DNA from: Rhodospirillaceae bacterium
GTDB taxonomy: Bacteria > Pseudomonadota > Alphaproteobacteria > Rhodospirillales > Rhodospirillaceae
Assembly: GCA_028822445.1 (NCBI GenBank)
Contig: JAPKDQ010000002.1
Location: forward strand, 1-64,000
DNA: 64,000 nt
Reading direction: 5' to 3'
Below the pieces are notes generated by a model. The model saw nothing but the letters and a program-made list of their open reading frames with translations, was not told where the DNA came from and ran no database searches. The position numbers and the translations under genes were made by a program. The stretch's first letter is position 1; every line of letters starts with the position of its first letter. This document shows, in pieces, positions 1 through 8,352 of this stretch.

Positions 1-139
1 CTGCAGCATCACGCTGGGCTGCCATATGCTCAGCTAAATTTTCACGCTGAGCAGCCAATTGGCCCTCCATATGTTCACGCTGTACTGCAGCATCACGCTG
101 GGCTGCCATATGCTCAGCTAAATTTTCACGCTGAGCAGC
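1..139. repeat. 84-bp direct repeat coding four-heptad coiled-coil units
   Basis: Positions 1-55 and 85-139 are identical, and the 29 bases between them share shorter pieces of the same unit. The period of 84 bp equals 28 codons, exactly four heptads, so copy-number change would keep both reading frame and coiled-coil register. At least one full period is visible and the array continues past the left edge. Confidence 0.9.
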
Positions 140-958
140 AAGCTGCTCCGCCATATGAGATTGAGTTTTCGCCGCTTCGTACGCCACCTTAAATGCTGAC
201 CCAAGTCGGCTATACACTTGGCGAATCTCGATCGCGGCCTCAGAACTCTGTGGCACCTTCAAGAAGTCAGAAATTCCATCTGGTAGATTCTTGCCGTACC
301 CAAGCACACCAAGGCCATGGCCGTGCAAAAACTCAAAAGACGGGAATTTATCTTTAATTTCTCCCCACAATCGAAACACACCAAAGCCGTCTTCCCGAAC
401 ATTTGTATCGTGGAAGAGCACAACCGCTTGGTCAGAAAGTTTTGGTCGCCAGCTTTCGAAGTCGTGCGCCACGTCGTCATAGAAATGCCGGCCATCAATA
501 TGGAGGAGGTCAATTGAACCATCATCAAAATGCTCAACAGCTTCGTCGAATGTTGCGCGAACCAGGCGGGAGAATGACGCATAATGCGCCTCGTTGTGAG
601 ATGATACTCTCTTGAAAATATCTTCGTCATAATGACCCGCGTGCCCATCACCCCGCCAATGGTCGACTGCATAGCATCGAGTTGCCAACTCCAGTTTTTT
701 TACTGCCTGGCAAAAAGCGAAGTAGGAATACCCACCGTGGGTCCCGAGCTCGACAAAGGCGCGCGGCTTCAGTGCTTCAATCAGCCAAAACGCAAAGGGG
801 CCGTGATCCAGCCATGCGGATTGCTCAATATACTCTGGCGACCAAAAAGACAGTGGCGACAGATAGTCAGCAAAGCGGGTGCGACTGGTCGAGAGGCTTT
901 CAGATGTCGCCTGACCCTCATTTGACCCACCACCACCGACTGCATTCTCAGCCGTCAC
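1..958 (-). CDS. SAM-dependent methyltransferase (Methyltransf_24-like) with C-terminal repetitive coiled coil, partial
   Basis: The frame opens at GTG 958, with GGAGG nine bases upstream and an in-frame TAG just before it, and runs off the left edge (319 residues visible). Residues about 65-190 look like a class I SAM-binding Rossmann domain: VELGTHGGYS is motif I, AVDHW ends the second strand, and IDLLHIDGRHFYDD plus VVLFHDT match the Methyltransf_24 pattern. From about residue 265 the protein becomes a charged Ala/Gln/Glu/Arg coiled coil built on AAQRENLAEHMAAQRDAA-type units repeated every 28 residues. Such fusions occur in large polysaccharide-assembly proteins that also carry glycosyltransferase domains, which may lie beyond the edge. 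The glycosyltransferase gene upstream on the same strand fits surface-glycan synthesis. The fold is likely; the acceptor substrate is unknown. Confidence 0.8.
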   Translation of the reverse strand, partial: MTAENAVGGGGSNEGQATSESLSTSRTRFADYLSPLSFWSPEYIEQSAWLDHGPFAFWLIEALKPRAFVELGTHGGYSYFAFCQAVKKLELATRCYAVDHWRGDGHAGHYDEDIFKRVSSHNEAHYASFSRLVRATFDEAVEHFDDGSIDLLHIDGRHFYDDVAHDFESWRPKLSDQAVVLFHDTNVREDGFGVFRLWGEIKDKFPSFEFLHGHGLGVLGYGKNLPDGISDFLKVPQSSEAAIEIRQVYSRLGSAFKVAYEAAKTQSHMAEQLAAQRENLAEHMAAQRDAAVQREHMEGQLAAQRENLAEHMAAQRDAA

Positions 959-1096
959 GCCCTACATCCTCCAACGCCATCGCTCGGGGCTAAAAATCCC
1001 AGCCACAAACCCAAGCTTGTAAGCCATTTTTGCTCCAAACATAAAGCAATTTCCAAAGCTGGCGATTGTTCTCGGCACTCGATGGGCGGTACGACC

Positions 1097-2263
1097 CTAT
1101 GGCACATTGTTTTGCTCCAGGGCTTCCGCGTAGAGCGCTTCGTGCTGGGCTTGCACATGATGCGAAGTAAATTCACCAAGGACCTTCTGTCGTCCGGCCC
1201 GCCCCCATCGCTCCCGCTCCATGGGGTGGGTTGCTAGCCACGCCATCGCGTCGGCAAGCTTTTCAGCATCATCTGGGGGGACTAGAAGGCCCGTTTCCCC
1301 TTGAATAATCATTTCTCGGTTTCCAGCGACGTCGGAGGCGATCAACGGCCGCTCCAAGGCAGCCCCCTCCAACAAGGCCCGCGGTAGCCCCTCGCCGCCT
1401 AGCGACGGGTGTATCACGGCGTGACCCTCAGAAACCACCGACCGAATATCATCAACCTGCCCTTTGAAGGTAACACCGGGCATGAGCGCCCATTCTTGGA
1501 CCTGGCTCTCGGGAATAGACGATGGGTTGCCCGGATCAGCAGCCCCGCACACCACGAGCTCCACCTCCAAGCCACGTTGTCGCAACACGTCAAGGGCAGC
1601 AAGCGCGACTTGAATGCCTTTCATCTTGAGTAGGCGCGCCAAGATGACAAACCGGACTGGCGGGCTCGGCGGTTCCGGCACGGGCTGAAATAGGTCCACA
1701 TCGATCCCCGACCCCCGGATCAACCTCACCTGGGCCGCATTGATGCCCATGCGCGTGGTCACATAACCCGCATCATCCGCATTTTGCAGGATGACTCGCC
1801 CATCGTTGAGTTTTGCGGAAACCTTAAGGACAAACTTACATCCCCATTGAACCATACGAGCCATACGGGACCGCGCATAAAATACAAACCCGAAGCCATT
1901 GATAGAGTTTAACACCCTGACTTTCCGCCCCAGGGCTGCGATCGACCCCACGATCGCCGGCTTGAGAGCGATATTATGAACCACCGACGGCTTAACCTGT
2001 GCCATCACCACCATTACGCGGAACACATCAGGAATAACGGCGAGCAAAGCCTGGAAGATCGAACCCGACCTTTCCCAGGATAAAGGAATGATCGTGATAC
2101 CAGGCCCGCCCTTAGCCTCAAGACTGGAACATCGGGCCGCAACGTACACATCAAAGCCAGCCCTAGACGCGGCAGCGGCTAAATCCATCTTGTGGGAGGC
2201 GAAGTAATAAAACTCCGTAACCAGAAAGAGAATCCGAGGTTTTTTGAGCTGGGTTGAGGCCAT
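1097..2263 (-). CDS. glycosyltransferase family 4
   Basis: This is a 388-residue GT4-type glycosyltransferase of GT-B fold. The N-terminal half starts with PRILFLVTEFYYFASHK and a glycine/alanine-rich acceptor domain. The C-terminal half carries RFVILARLLKMKG, the donor-binding GGEGLPRALLEGAALERP (E-x7-E type motif) and GETGLLVPPDD. I chose ATG 2263, preceded by a purine-rich AAGAG; a TTG 12 codons upstream keeps the frame open but has no good ribosome site. It probably adds a sugar to a lipid-linked intermediate of exopolysaccharide or O-antigen on the cytosolic side of the inner membrane. It precedes the methyltransferase gene on the same strand with a 138-bp gap. The sugar is not predictable. 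Confidence 0.85.
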   Translation of the reverse strand: MASTQLKKPRILFLVTEFYYFASHKMDLAAAASRAGFDVYVAARCSSLEAKGGPGITIIPLSWERSGSIFQALLAVIPDVFRVMVVMAQVKPSVVHNIALKPAIVGSIAALGRKVRVLNSINGFGFVFYARSRMARMVQWGCKFVLKVSAKLNDGRVILQNADDAGYVTTRMGINAAQVRLIRGSGIDVDLFQPVPEPPSPPVRFVILARLLKMKGIQVALAALDVLRQRGLEVELVVCGAADPGNPSSIPESQVQEWALMPGVTFKGQVDDIRSVVSEGHAVIHPSLGGEGLPRALLEGAALERPLIASDVAGNREMIIQGETGLLVPPDDAEKLADAMAWLATHPMERERWGRAGRQKVLGEFTSHHVQAQHEALYAEALEQNNVP

Positions 2264-2450
2264 ACCGCTCTTACAAAGGCTCACATCAAAGGACACCAAA
2301 CCGACTACAGTTTAGTTCAATTTCAATCATAGAGCAGACACACCGGAATGCAGACCCCAAACTCGGGGATAGCATTGAGCGGATCAAGAAACGATCTAAG
2401 ATTGTCGAAATTGAGGCCCGAAACACCAGAAAACTGAGGCTTAGGCAGAT

Positions 2451-2527
2451 TGGCGCGCCCGAGAAGATTCGAACTCCTAACCTCCTGATCCGTAATCAGG
2501 TGCTCTATCCAGTTGAGCTACGGGCGC
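2451..2527 (-). tRNA. tRNA-Arg (anticodon ACG), CCA encoded
   Basis: On the minus strand the sequence folds as a full cloverleaf. The acceptor GCGCCCG pairs with CGGGCGC, the D arm is GCTC/GAGC, and the anticodon arm CCTGA/TCAGG encloses the seven-base loop TTACGGA with anticodon ACG. The T arm contains TTCGAAT. Discriminator G is followed by a genomically encoded CCA (2453-2451). The ACG anticodon, edited to ICG, reads CGU, CGC and CGA. Confidence 0.97.
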
Positions 2528-2848
2528 CCCATCGCTGACGGGAGCCGATGTCCTACTCAACCACTTTCCCTCTGTCCAGGAAAAATACTGGATATTTAGC
2601 CAGTTAGCCGTTGTTTGGGGCTTATGATCCGAGAAAGGCCAGCCCATTAGGCGGCCAAATCCGGCTTGTTCCCTTCCCGCACTTTGCGTACACTCCATTA
2701 AGGCATGGGATAAAATAGATTTTTATTTCTGCCTCAACACGTTGGGGGTACCCGTTGAGAAATGACGGACGCCTTTTATCGCTGTTTGGGAAATGATAAA
2801 ACAATAAACCGTCTGGTCTAGCAAAATGACACCGGGGGCAGGCAAAGG
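2528..2848. other. gene-free stretch between tRNA-Arg and the lipoprotein gene
   Basis: No convincing coding frame is visible. The left part must hold the minus-strand tRNA promoter; only a weak pair (TGGACA, 17 bases, TAGGAC) could be picked out there. The right part leads to the lipoprotein gene and ends in a purine-rich ribosome site. No strong hairpin or terminator was seen. Confidence 0.5.
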
Positions 2849-3955
2849 ATGAATGTAATGGGGCTGTCCACACGTCACGTAATTACTTTGGGCGCAATAT
2901 TTAGTTTGGGAGGGTGCTCCTTCGCAACAGACGCCCTATTCCCGATCTTCGGAGGAGATGAAGGGCCGGCCGCAGCGCCGGCACCGGTTATAAGTTCTGC
3001 GCCGCCTTCAGAGTTCCGCCCGGCACCAGTTGCAACTGCAAGCCAATTCACCGCTGGCACAACGAACACAGGCACTTTCGTTAATCAGAAGGTCAGTCAA
3101 TTTAACTCTGAGCTAAACCAGTTGCGAGGCACTTTATCTAGCCGCAACAATCAGCTTGAGGGTATTCGGTCACGAACGGTCGGGAATGCCTCCACCTACC
3201 ACGGTATGGTCGGTGGTATTAAAAGCCGCCTTCAAGTGGGTACAACCCCAGGCAATCCCCAGTTGATGCAGCAGTGGCGGTCATCGCAAGATCAGCTCAC
3301 CCGCATTGAAAGCGATATTTCCAGCATGAACCAGCTCGCGGCCCAGGTGGCCGCGGACTCAGCTATGTCGTCCTATCTCCTTGATAGCGTTCGCGCCGCC
3401 TATAGCCTCACGGGTGCCGTCGATGATGACCATCGTCGCCTCCGTGGCCTGGAAGACGAAGTCAATCAAGCGACAGTGACCATTGACCGTCTTTTGAATG
3501 AATTGACCACGGATATCGGACGGCAACAGCAGTTAGTTGCTAGCGAGCGTGAGAATCTAATGGAGCTTTCTAGCGACATTAACTCTGGCCAGTTATACGG
3601 GTCGCAACAGACATCAAGGGCCAGCCAGCAAATAGCCTCTGCTGCACCCGGTGATTTTTCTCAGCGTCGGCCGTTAGTGGTAATTCGCTTTGATCGTCAG
3701 GACGTGGCCTATGAGCCAGCCCTTTATCAAGCGGTGAATAGCGCGCTCGAACGTAGCCCAGACGTGATTTTTGACCTGGTCGCGGTAACCCCAGGATCAG
3801 GAACTCAAAACCTGTCATCTGGCTCTGCCCGCCGCAATGCGGAGCAGGTGCTTGGATCTCTGGCTGAGATGGGATTGCCCTCTGATCGTGTGATGTTGTC
3901 CGCTATGGCAAGCCCGACCGCACAATCATCAGAAGTGCATATCTACGTCCGTTAA
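2849..3955 (+). CDS. outer-membrane lipoprotein with coiled coil and OmpA-like C-terminus, unknown role
   Basis: The 368-residue protein starts with a lipoprotein signal ending in the lipobox SLGGC (Cys 23 from ATG 2849). A second ATG at 2858 has an AAGGA eight bases upstream and may be the real start. After an Ala/Pro linker, residues about 75-240 are rich in Gln, Ser, Arg and Leu and look helical or coiled coil. The last 100 residues (RPLVVIRFDRQDVAYEP, then SARRNAEQVLGSLAEMG, ending EVHIYVR) resemble an OmpA-type peptidoglycan-binding fold in layout, but I do not see its canonical TD..G..NxxLSxxRA signature. I infer an envelope protein tethered to the outer membrane. The family is not recognised with certainty. 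Confidence 0.75.
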   Translation: MNVMGLSTRHVITLGAIFSLGGCSFATDALFPIFGGDEGPAAAPAPVISSAPPSEFRPAPVATASQFTAGTTNTGTFVNQKVSQFNSELNQLRGTLSSRNNQLEGIRSRTVGNASTYHGMVGGIKSRLQVGTTPGNPQLMQQWRSSQDQLTRIESDISSMNQLAAQVAADSAMSSYLLDSVRAAYSLTGAVDDDHRRLRGLEDEVNQATVTIDRLLNELTTDIGRQQQLVASERENLMELSSDINSGQLYGSQQTSRASQQIASAAPGDFSQRRPLVVIRFDRQDVAYEPALYQAVNSALERSPDVIFDLVAVTPGSGTQNLSSGSARRNAEQVLGSLAEMGLPSDRVMLSAMASPTAQSSEVHIYVR

Positions 3956-4009
3956 AAAACGGCAGACGAATTCAAGCCTGTGTCTTTAGGGCTAAATAGA
4001 ATTGATTGC

Positions 4010-4870
4010 CTAAGGCACGGGCACGTTATCAATCAAACGCGCCGCACCAATCAGAGCCGACGCGAGAACGCGCGCCTCAGGCCCATGCCCTGCCAAAGGT
4101 GACAGGGTGATAGCCTCGCGTGCTTCCACATAATCAACAGCGGTAAAGCCAGCCCCTAAAAGATCATCCACTGCACGTGCGCAGCGCTCTTTGATATCAG
4201 AGCCATTCGCAATATCTATGGCGACCGCAATCAATTCACGATGCAAGCTCGGGGCTACCACACGCTCATCTTCAGTCAAATATGCATTGCGCGAGGATAG
4301 TGCGAGACCATCGTCCTCACGCACCGTCGGCACACCAATAATACCGACCGGGATATCAAGATCGGCGACAAGCCGCTTAATAACTGTCAATTGTTGGAAA
4401 TCTTTTTCTCCAAACAACGCCATGTCTGGCAACACCTGAAGCAGCAGCTTTGTTACCACCGTTGCAACGCCATCAAAATGCCCAGCACGATGAGCACCAC
4501 ACAATCCCTGACTCACATCTGAAACACGTACTTCGGTTTGAAAGTGCTCGGGGTACATCGCTAGCGCATCTGGCATGTATAGAAGGTCAACATCAGCAGC
4601 AGCCAGCAGCGCCCGGTCTCTAGACCCCTGGTGCGGGTAAGCCGCCAAATCTTCATCTGGCCCAAACTGTGTTGGGTTTACAAAGATGGAAACAACTACT
4701 TTGTCCGCTAACGCTTTCGCACGCTCCACCAAAGCCATGTGGCCAGCATGCAACGCTCCCATTGTGGGAACAAATGCGATCATTTGGTTTGACGACCTTA
4801 AACCCTGCATGCACCGACGCAAACTGACAACGTCGTGCACTATTTTGAGGACGGGCCTGGACACAGCCAT
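4010..4870 (-). CDS. panC: pantothenate synthetase PanC
   Basis: PanC condenses D-pantoate with beta-alanine using ATP, the last step of pantothenate (coenzyme A precursor) synthesis in the cytosol. The 286 residues match the usual length. Family motifs appear in order: PTMGALHAGH (nucleotide-binding HxGH), FVNPTQFGPDEDLAAYP, GLCGAHRAGHFDGVATVV, ALFGEKDFQQL and REDDGLALSSRN (KMSK-like region). It lies eight bases downstream of panB on the same strand, so the two should form one transcript. The ATG at 4870 is the only sensible start. Confidence 0.97.
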   Translation of the reverse strand: MAVSRPVLKIVHDVVSLRRCMQGLRSSNQMIAFVPTMGALHAGHMALVERAKALADKVVVSIFVNPTQFGPDEDLAAYPHQGSRDRALLAAADVDLLYMPDALAMYPEHFQTEVRVSDVSQGLCGAHRAGHFDGVATVVTKLLLQVLPDMALFGEKDFQQLTVIKRLVADLDIPVGIIGVPTVREDDGLALSSRNAYLTEDERVVAPSLHRELIAVAIDIANGSDIKERCARAVDDLLGAGFTAVDYVEAREAITLSPLAGHGPEARVLASALIGAARLIDNVPVP

Positions 4871-4878
4871 GGTTATGA

Positions 4879-5709
4879 CTAGCCCTTCTTTACGCCATAT
4901 AGGTGCCGGGGCGATGGGAAAGTACGCGCCCGGACCTCATCGGCATAGGTCTGCACGGCATCTGATATTACAGCGCCAAGCTCGGCGTAGCGCTTGACGA
5001 ATTTTGGTGTAAAATCTTGAAAGATGCCAAGAATATCCTCAGCCACGATAATCTGTCCGTCGCATGCGGGCGACGCCCCGATACCAATGGTTGGGATAAG
5101 AACCTCTTCCGTAATTTTGCGTGCAACCGGCTCCATAGTCTGCTCGATGACCATGGAGAATGCACCGGAGTCTGCGACTGCTTTCGCATCTTCCAACAAA
5201 AGGCGTGCATCTTCATCTGATTTGCCCTGAGTTTTATACCCGCCAAACACATTAGCCGACTGAGGCGTCATACCAACGTGGCCCATAACCGGCACACCGC
5301 GCGAAACCAGGAATTCGATGGTCTCTGCCATGACGCACCCACCTTCAAGCTTTACGCCCGCGCATCCGGTTTCAGACATAATATGCGCAGCAGCATCAAA
5401 CGCCGCTTCGGGTGAGCCTTGATAAGATCCAAATGGCATATCAACAATGACGCAAGAGGTCTGAGACCCCCGCACCACGGCGGCTCCATGATTAACCATC
5501 ATATCCACCGACACGGCCAGGGTGTTTTCAAGCCCGTACAGCACCATTCCAATAGAATCGCCAACCAGAAGAACATCGACATGGTCGTCCATGAGCTTAG
5601 CCATCGGTGCTGAGTAAGACGTAATGCAAACGATGGGTGCGCCGCCCTTTCGGGCCCCAATATCTCGCACTGACAAACGCTTATGATTTATCGGCAGGGC
5701 CGTGCTCAT
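4879..5709 (-). CDS. panB: 3-methyl-2-oxobutanoate hydroxymethyltransferase PanB
   Basis: PanB transfers a hydroxymethyl group from methylene-tetrahydrofolate to ketoisovalerate, giving ketopantoate. Residues about 25-60 carry ITSYSAPMAKLMDD and LLVGDSIGMVLYG, where the aspartates bind Mg2+. VDMPFGSY, GCAGVKLEGG, VMGHVGMTPQ and IPTIGIGASPACDGQ follow in family order. The 276-residue length is normal. ATG 5709 has GGAGAAG upstream. It is the first gene of panBC. panD is not seen in the window. Confidence 0.97.
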   Translation of the reverse strand: MSTALPINHKRLSVRDIGARKGGAPIVCITSYSAPMAKLMDDHVDVLLVGDSIGMVLYGLENTLAVSVDMMVNHGAAVVRGSQTSCVIVDMPFGSYQGSPEAAFDAAAHIMSETGCAGVKLEGGCVMAETIEFLVSRGVPVMGHVGMTPQSANVFGGYKTQGKSDEDARLLLEDAKAVADSGAFSMVIEQTMEPVARKITEEVLIPTIGIGASPACDGQIIVAEDILGIFQDFTPKFVKRYAELGAVISDAVQTYADEVRARTFPSPRHLYGVKKG

Positions 5710-6119
5710 TGATCTTCTCCGCTACGGGACGGGAGGCTCTGTTTATGCGGCGGGGTTTAGCCCATTTACCGCCAATTGGGTAGGGGGCAAAGAACCAGAG
5801 GCGGGCCGCGCTATCCGCGTAAACGGATTTCAAACACCGTTCCGGACTCAAACGACTTGCACAGAATCATACTTCGCCCTGCGCCCTTATCGGCCCACGA
5901 GAGATCGGCAAGCCAAGGCCGGACCCGCCGGAGCGCGGCGCCCCACCTAGAAAGGGAAAAAAAGATGACCTATGGCCTTGGTTGATAAGCCTAGGCACGC
6001 CCACTCTATCAATGGGAAAGTATTTGCCCTATTAGAAAAAGGCGCAAAAAGCGTAAGTTTGACTCTATTAATGGAAGAAAGACTTCTCATAAATTAAAAA
6101 TAAGTTAACTGGAGGCAGC
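5710..6119. other. gene-free stretch between panB and an AT-rich orphan gene
   Basis: This divergent 410-bp region should hold the panBC promoter (minus) and that of the orphan gene (plus). The left 240 bases are GC-rich like the chromosome; the last 110 bases become A/T-rich and grade into the orphan gene, suggesting a junction near 5980-6010. A short inverted repeat AACGG...CCGTT lies in the GC-rich part. No terminator, riboswitch or coding frame was recognised. Confidence 0.5.
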
Positions 6120-6755
6120 GTGGAAATAGAAATAACAGTAAAAAATGGGGTCCAAACGTTAACGTTTCCTGTTGAATCTGGAGAAACCGACTATTCAACT
6201 TTATTTGACATTATTCCAAATTTAAAGAATGCCCCTGAAAGTGACAGGAAAGCCTTTTGTGATCTTCTGCTTAAAAGCGGCGACATAGAAAAACGAGCTA
6301 AGGCCGTATCGTTTATAGATGATCTTCCTTGGGAAGATGATGAAGTACGGGAACTCGTTAATGACGGGTATATGGAAGTATTGAATGTCTTGGTTACTAC
6401 AGCACGATTTAGATCAATTGCGAACCTAGCAGAGATAGAAAATATCCTGACTAAGGAGATCATTTTTGACCCAAGCAATTCTCAATACGAATGGCTGGGC
6501 GAACCTGAGGAATATCAAATCTACGATTCAAGGGCCAATATCGCAGGTTACTGTGCTTTTTTTGAGGGTGTTACCGACTCTGAAATAGCTAAGCTGGTAA
6601 TCAAGCAATGTCCTGATCAGGACTTTGTGCTGTTGGAGTTGGCTAGAGGTACAACCCAATGCAAAGAAGTGCTAAATCAGCTAGCTGTCCATAAAAACGA
6701 GGAGATAAGCGAGGCTGCGAAAGGACGACTAAATGAAATAGAAGAGTTCGATTAA
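6120..6755 (+). CDS. AT-rich orphan protein, unknown function
   Basis: A 211-residue acidic protein starting at GTG 6120, with a strong GGAGG four bases upstream. No signal peptide or membrane segment is visible. Leu, Ile, Glu and Asp dominate, and several helix-like segments (DRKAFCDLLLKSGDIEKRAK, ARFRSIANLAEIENILT, DSEIAKLVIKQCPDQDF, NEEISEAAKGRLNEIEEFD) suggest an all-helical HEAT-like or immunity-type fold, which is only a guess. Codon use is much richer in A and T (AAA, AAT, GAA, ATA, TTA) than in its neighbours, and the gene stands alone between divergent and convergent minus-strand operons. This fits recent transfer. I do not recognise the family. Confidence 0.7.
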   Translation: MEIEITVKNGVQTLTFPVESGETDYSTLFDIIPNLKNAPESDRKAFCDLLLKSGDIEKRAKAVSFIDDLPWEDDEVRELVNDGYMEVLNVLVTTARFRSIANLAEIENILTKEIIFDPSNSQYEWLGEPEEYQIYDSRANIAGYCAFFEGVTDSEIAKLVIKQCPDQDFVLLELARGTTQCKEVLNQLAVHKNEEISEAAKGRLNEIEEFD

Positions 6756-6924
6756 CGGACGGCGTTTATCGTGACTCTTCAAAGGTTATCAATTTAGCCA
6801 GACGGTTTGCCGTTAGAATGCAATTGTGCGCCATAGAATCCGTGAGGACAGACCCAGAAAATACCCCTAGCTTTTGGGCTAAGGGCGCTTCCTGACCGGA
6901 TGGACTTAAGCCAGTCATCAAGAT

Positions 6925-8352
6925 TTATCCGAACCTGGACAGGAAGCGCACCACCTTGCGGGTCCGTTCGCTAAAGAGAGAAGTTGTGTAAAAGGATCCC
7001 GCCGCCCGCTTAGACACCTCACCCAGCGTCGGGTACGGCGCGACCATGCTAGCAATCGACCCAATTTTTAAGCCCTGCGACATCGCAAGCACCCAAACTT
7101 GAATCAGCTCACCCGCTTGGGGCCCGGCAATCCCGCACCCAAGAATGATACCATTCTTAGAAACAATAGCCTTTACCAAGCCTTTGGTCATGCGCTGGAC
7201 CCGTGCACGGTCATTATCTTCATAGGGCCCTGACAAAACGCGTATGGAGCCTCCATGCCGCTCGCGTGCTTGTGTTTCCGTTAGACCAACTTGCGCCAAT
7301 TCAGGATCTGTATAGGTCACCCAAGGCACAGCGCGATGATCTGCTTTGGCCGGCAACCTAAACAGAGCACTTCGTATCACGATGCCCGCGTGATACCCGG
7401 CCACATGGGTAAACTGCAATCCGCCTGCGCAATCTCCGATCGCGTAAACTTTTTGATTAGACGTGCGCAAACCAGAGTTCACATCAATTCCGCGAGGGGT
7501 ATGCTTTATATTTGCGGTGCCTAGGCCAAGGTTGTCCACATTTGCTTTACGGCCAACAGCGACCAACAAATGAGACCCAGAGATTGTTTCCGCCTTGCCG
7601 TCTCGTTCAAAGGTAACAGTGACACCACCACCTTCTGAACTGGTGCTCTTGACCAACGCACCTTCAATAAGAGCGACACCCTGAGCTAGCAAAGAAGACC
7701 GGACGACATCAGCAAGTTCGGGGTCGTCTTTGGGTAGCAGCTGCATCGCCTCAACCACCGTCACCTGACATCCCAAGTGACGGTGCGCCTGCGCCAATTC
7801 ACACCCAATCGGCCCCCCGCCAATAACGATCAGGTGTTCGGGGGCTTCCGTGAGATTAAAAATTGTCTCGTTTATGAGGTAAGGGGTCGTCGCCAGACCA
7901 TCAATCGGCGGGACAAAGGCAGACGATCCTGTCGCAACGACGAAGCGGCGCGCACGAATTATTATACCGTTTGCGGTTACCTCTTTAGGCGACGTGAACT
8001 CTCCCGCCCCTTGGATTACACGGACACCTAGGCCCTCAAAGCGCTCGACGGAATCATGAGGCGCTATACCCGCAACAACACCTTGAACATGATCATGGAC
8101 GGCTTGAAAGTCGACAGTCGATGCTGGCCTAGAAATCCCGAACTTTGATGAATCAGAGTAAGAATGCGCAGCATGACCTGCCGCCAAAAGCGCTTTGGAT
8201 GGCACGCAACCAAAGTTGAGACAGTCTCCGCCCATGGGGCCTTTTTCAATAAGAACAACCGATGCCCCCATCTGAACGGCTCCGGCCGCAACAGACAATC
8301 CACCAGAACCCGCCCCGATAACGCAAAGGTCCGGTTTTAAGACTTCAGTCAT
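6925..8352 (-). CDS. FAD/NAD(P)-dependent disulfide oxidoreductase (mercuric reductase/LPD-like), TMEM64-associated
   Basis: The 475-residue protein has the pyridine-nucleotide disulfide oxidoreductase layout: FAD site CVIGAGSGGLSVAAGA, redox-active CLNFGC (the CxxxxC disulfide) at about residues 44-49, NAD(P) site VIGGGPIGCELA, second FAD site KVYAIGDCAGG, and a C-terminal dimerisation domain from about 345. The catalytic His-Pro found near the C-terminus of dihydrolipoamide dehydrogenase is replaced: the segment reads MVAPYPTLGEVSKRAAG with no His. The C-terminus continues into FYTTSLFSERTRKVV, a tail I associate with the group next to TMEM64 proteins. Its ATG overlaps the stop of the upstream TMEM64 gene by four bases. 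The substrate is unknown; mercury-specific genes are absent. Confidence 0.88.
   Translation of the reverse strand: MTEVLKPDLCVIGAGSGGLSVAAGAVQMGASVVLIEKGPMGGDCLNFGCVPSKALLAAGHAAHSYSDSSKFGISRPASTVDFQAVHDHVQGVVAGIAPHDSVERFEGLGVRVIQGAGEFTSPKEVTANGIIIRARRFVVATGSSAFVPPIDGLATTPYLINETIFNLTEAPEHLIVIGGGPIGCELAQAHRHLGCQVTVVEAMQLLPKDDPELADVVRSSLLAQGVALIEGALVKSTSSEGGGVTVTFERDGKAETISGSHLLVAVGRKANVDNLGLGTANIKHTPRGIDVNSGLRTSNQKVYAIGDCAGGLQFTHVAGYHAGIVIRSALFRLPAKADHRAVPWVTYTDPELAQVGLTETQARERHGGSIRVLSGPYEDNDRARVQRMTKGLVKAIVSKNGIILGCGIAGPQAGELIQVWVLAMSQGLKIGSIASMVAPYPTLGEVSKRAAGSFYTTSLFSERTRKVVRFLSRFG

Noticed and set aside
1-139. CRISPR-like direct repeats
   Set aside because: The repeats are in frame with a coiled-coil protein, lack unique spacers and have a 28-codon period.
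259-672. 137-residue minus-strand frame with an ATG start
   Set aside because: It is a shadow: the methyltransferase in another minus frame has clear SAM motifs and extends over the whole interval.
6925-8352. Mercuric reductase
   Set aside because: No merR, merT or merP genes and no N-terminal metal-binding domain or C-terminal Cys pair.
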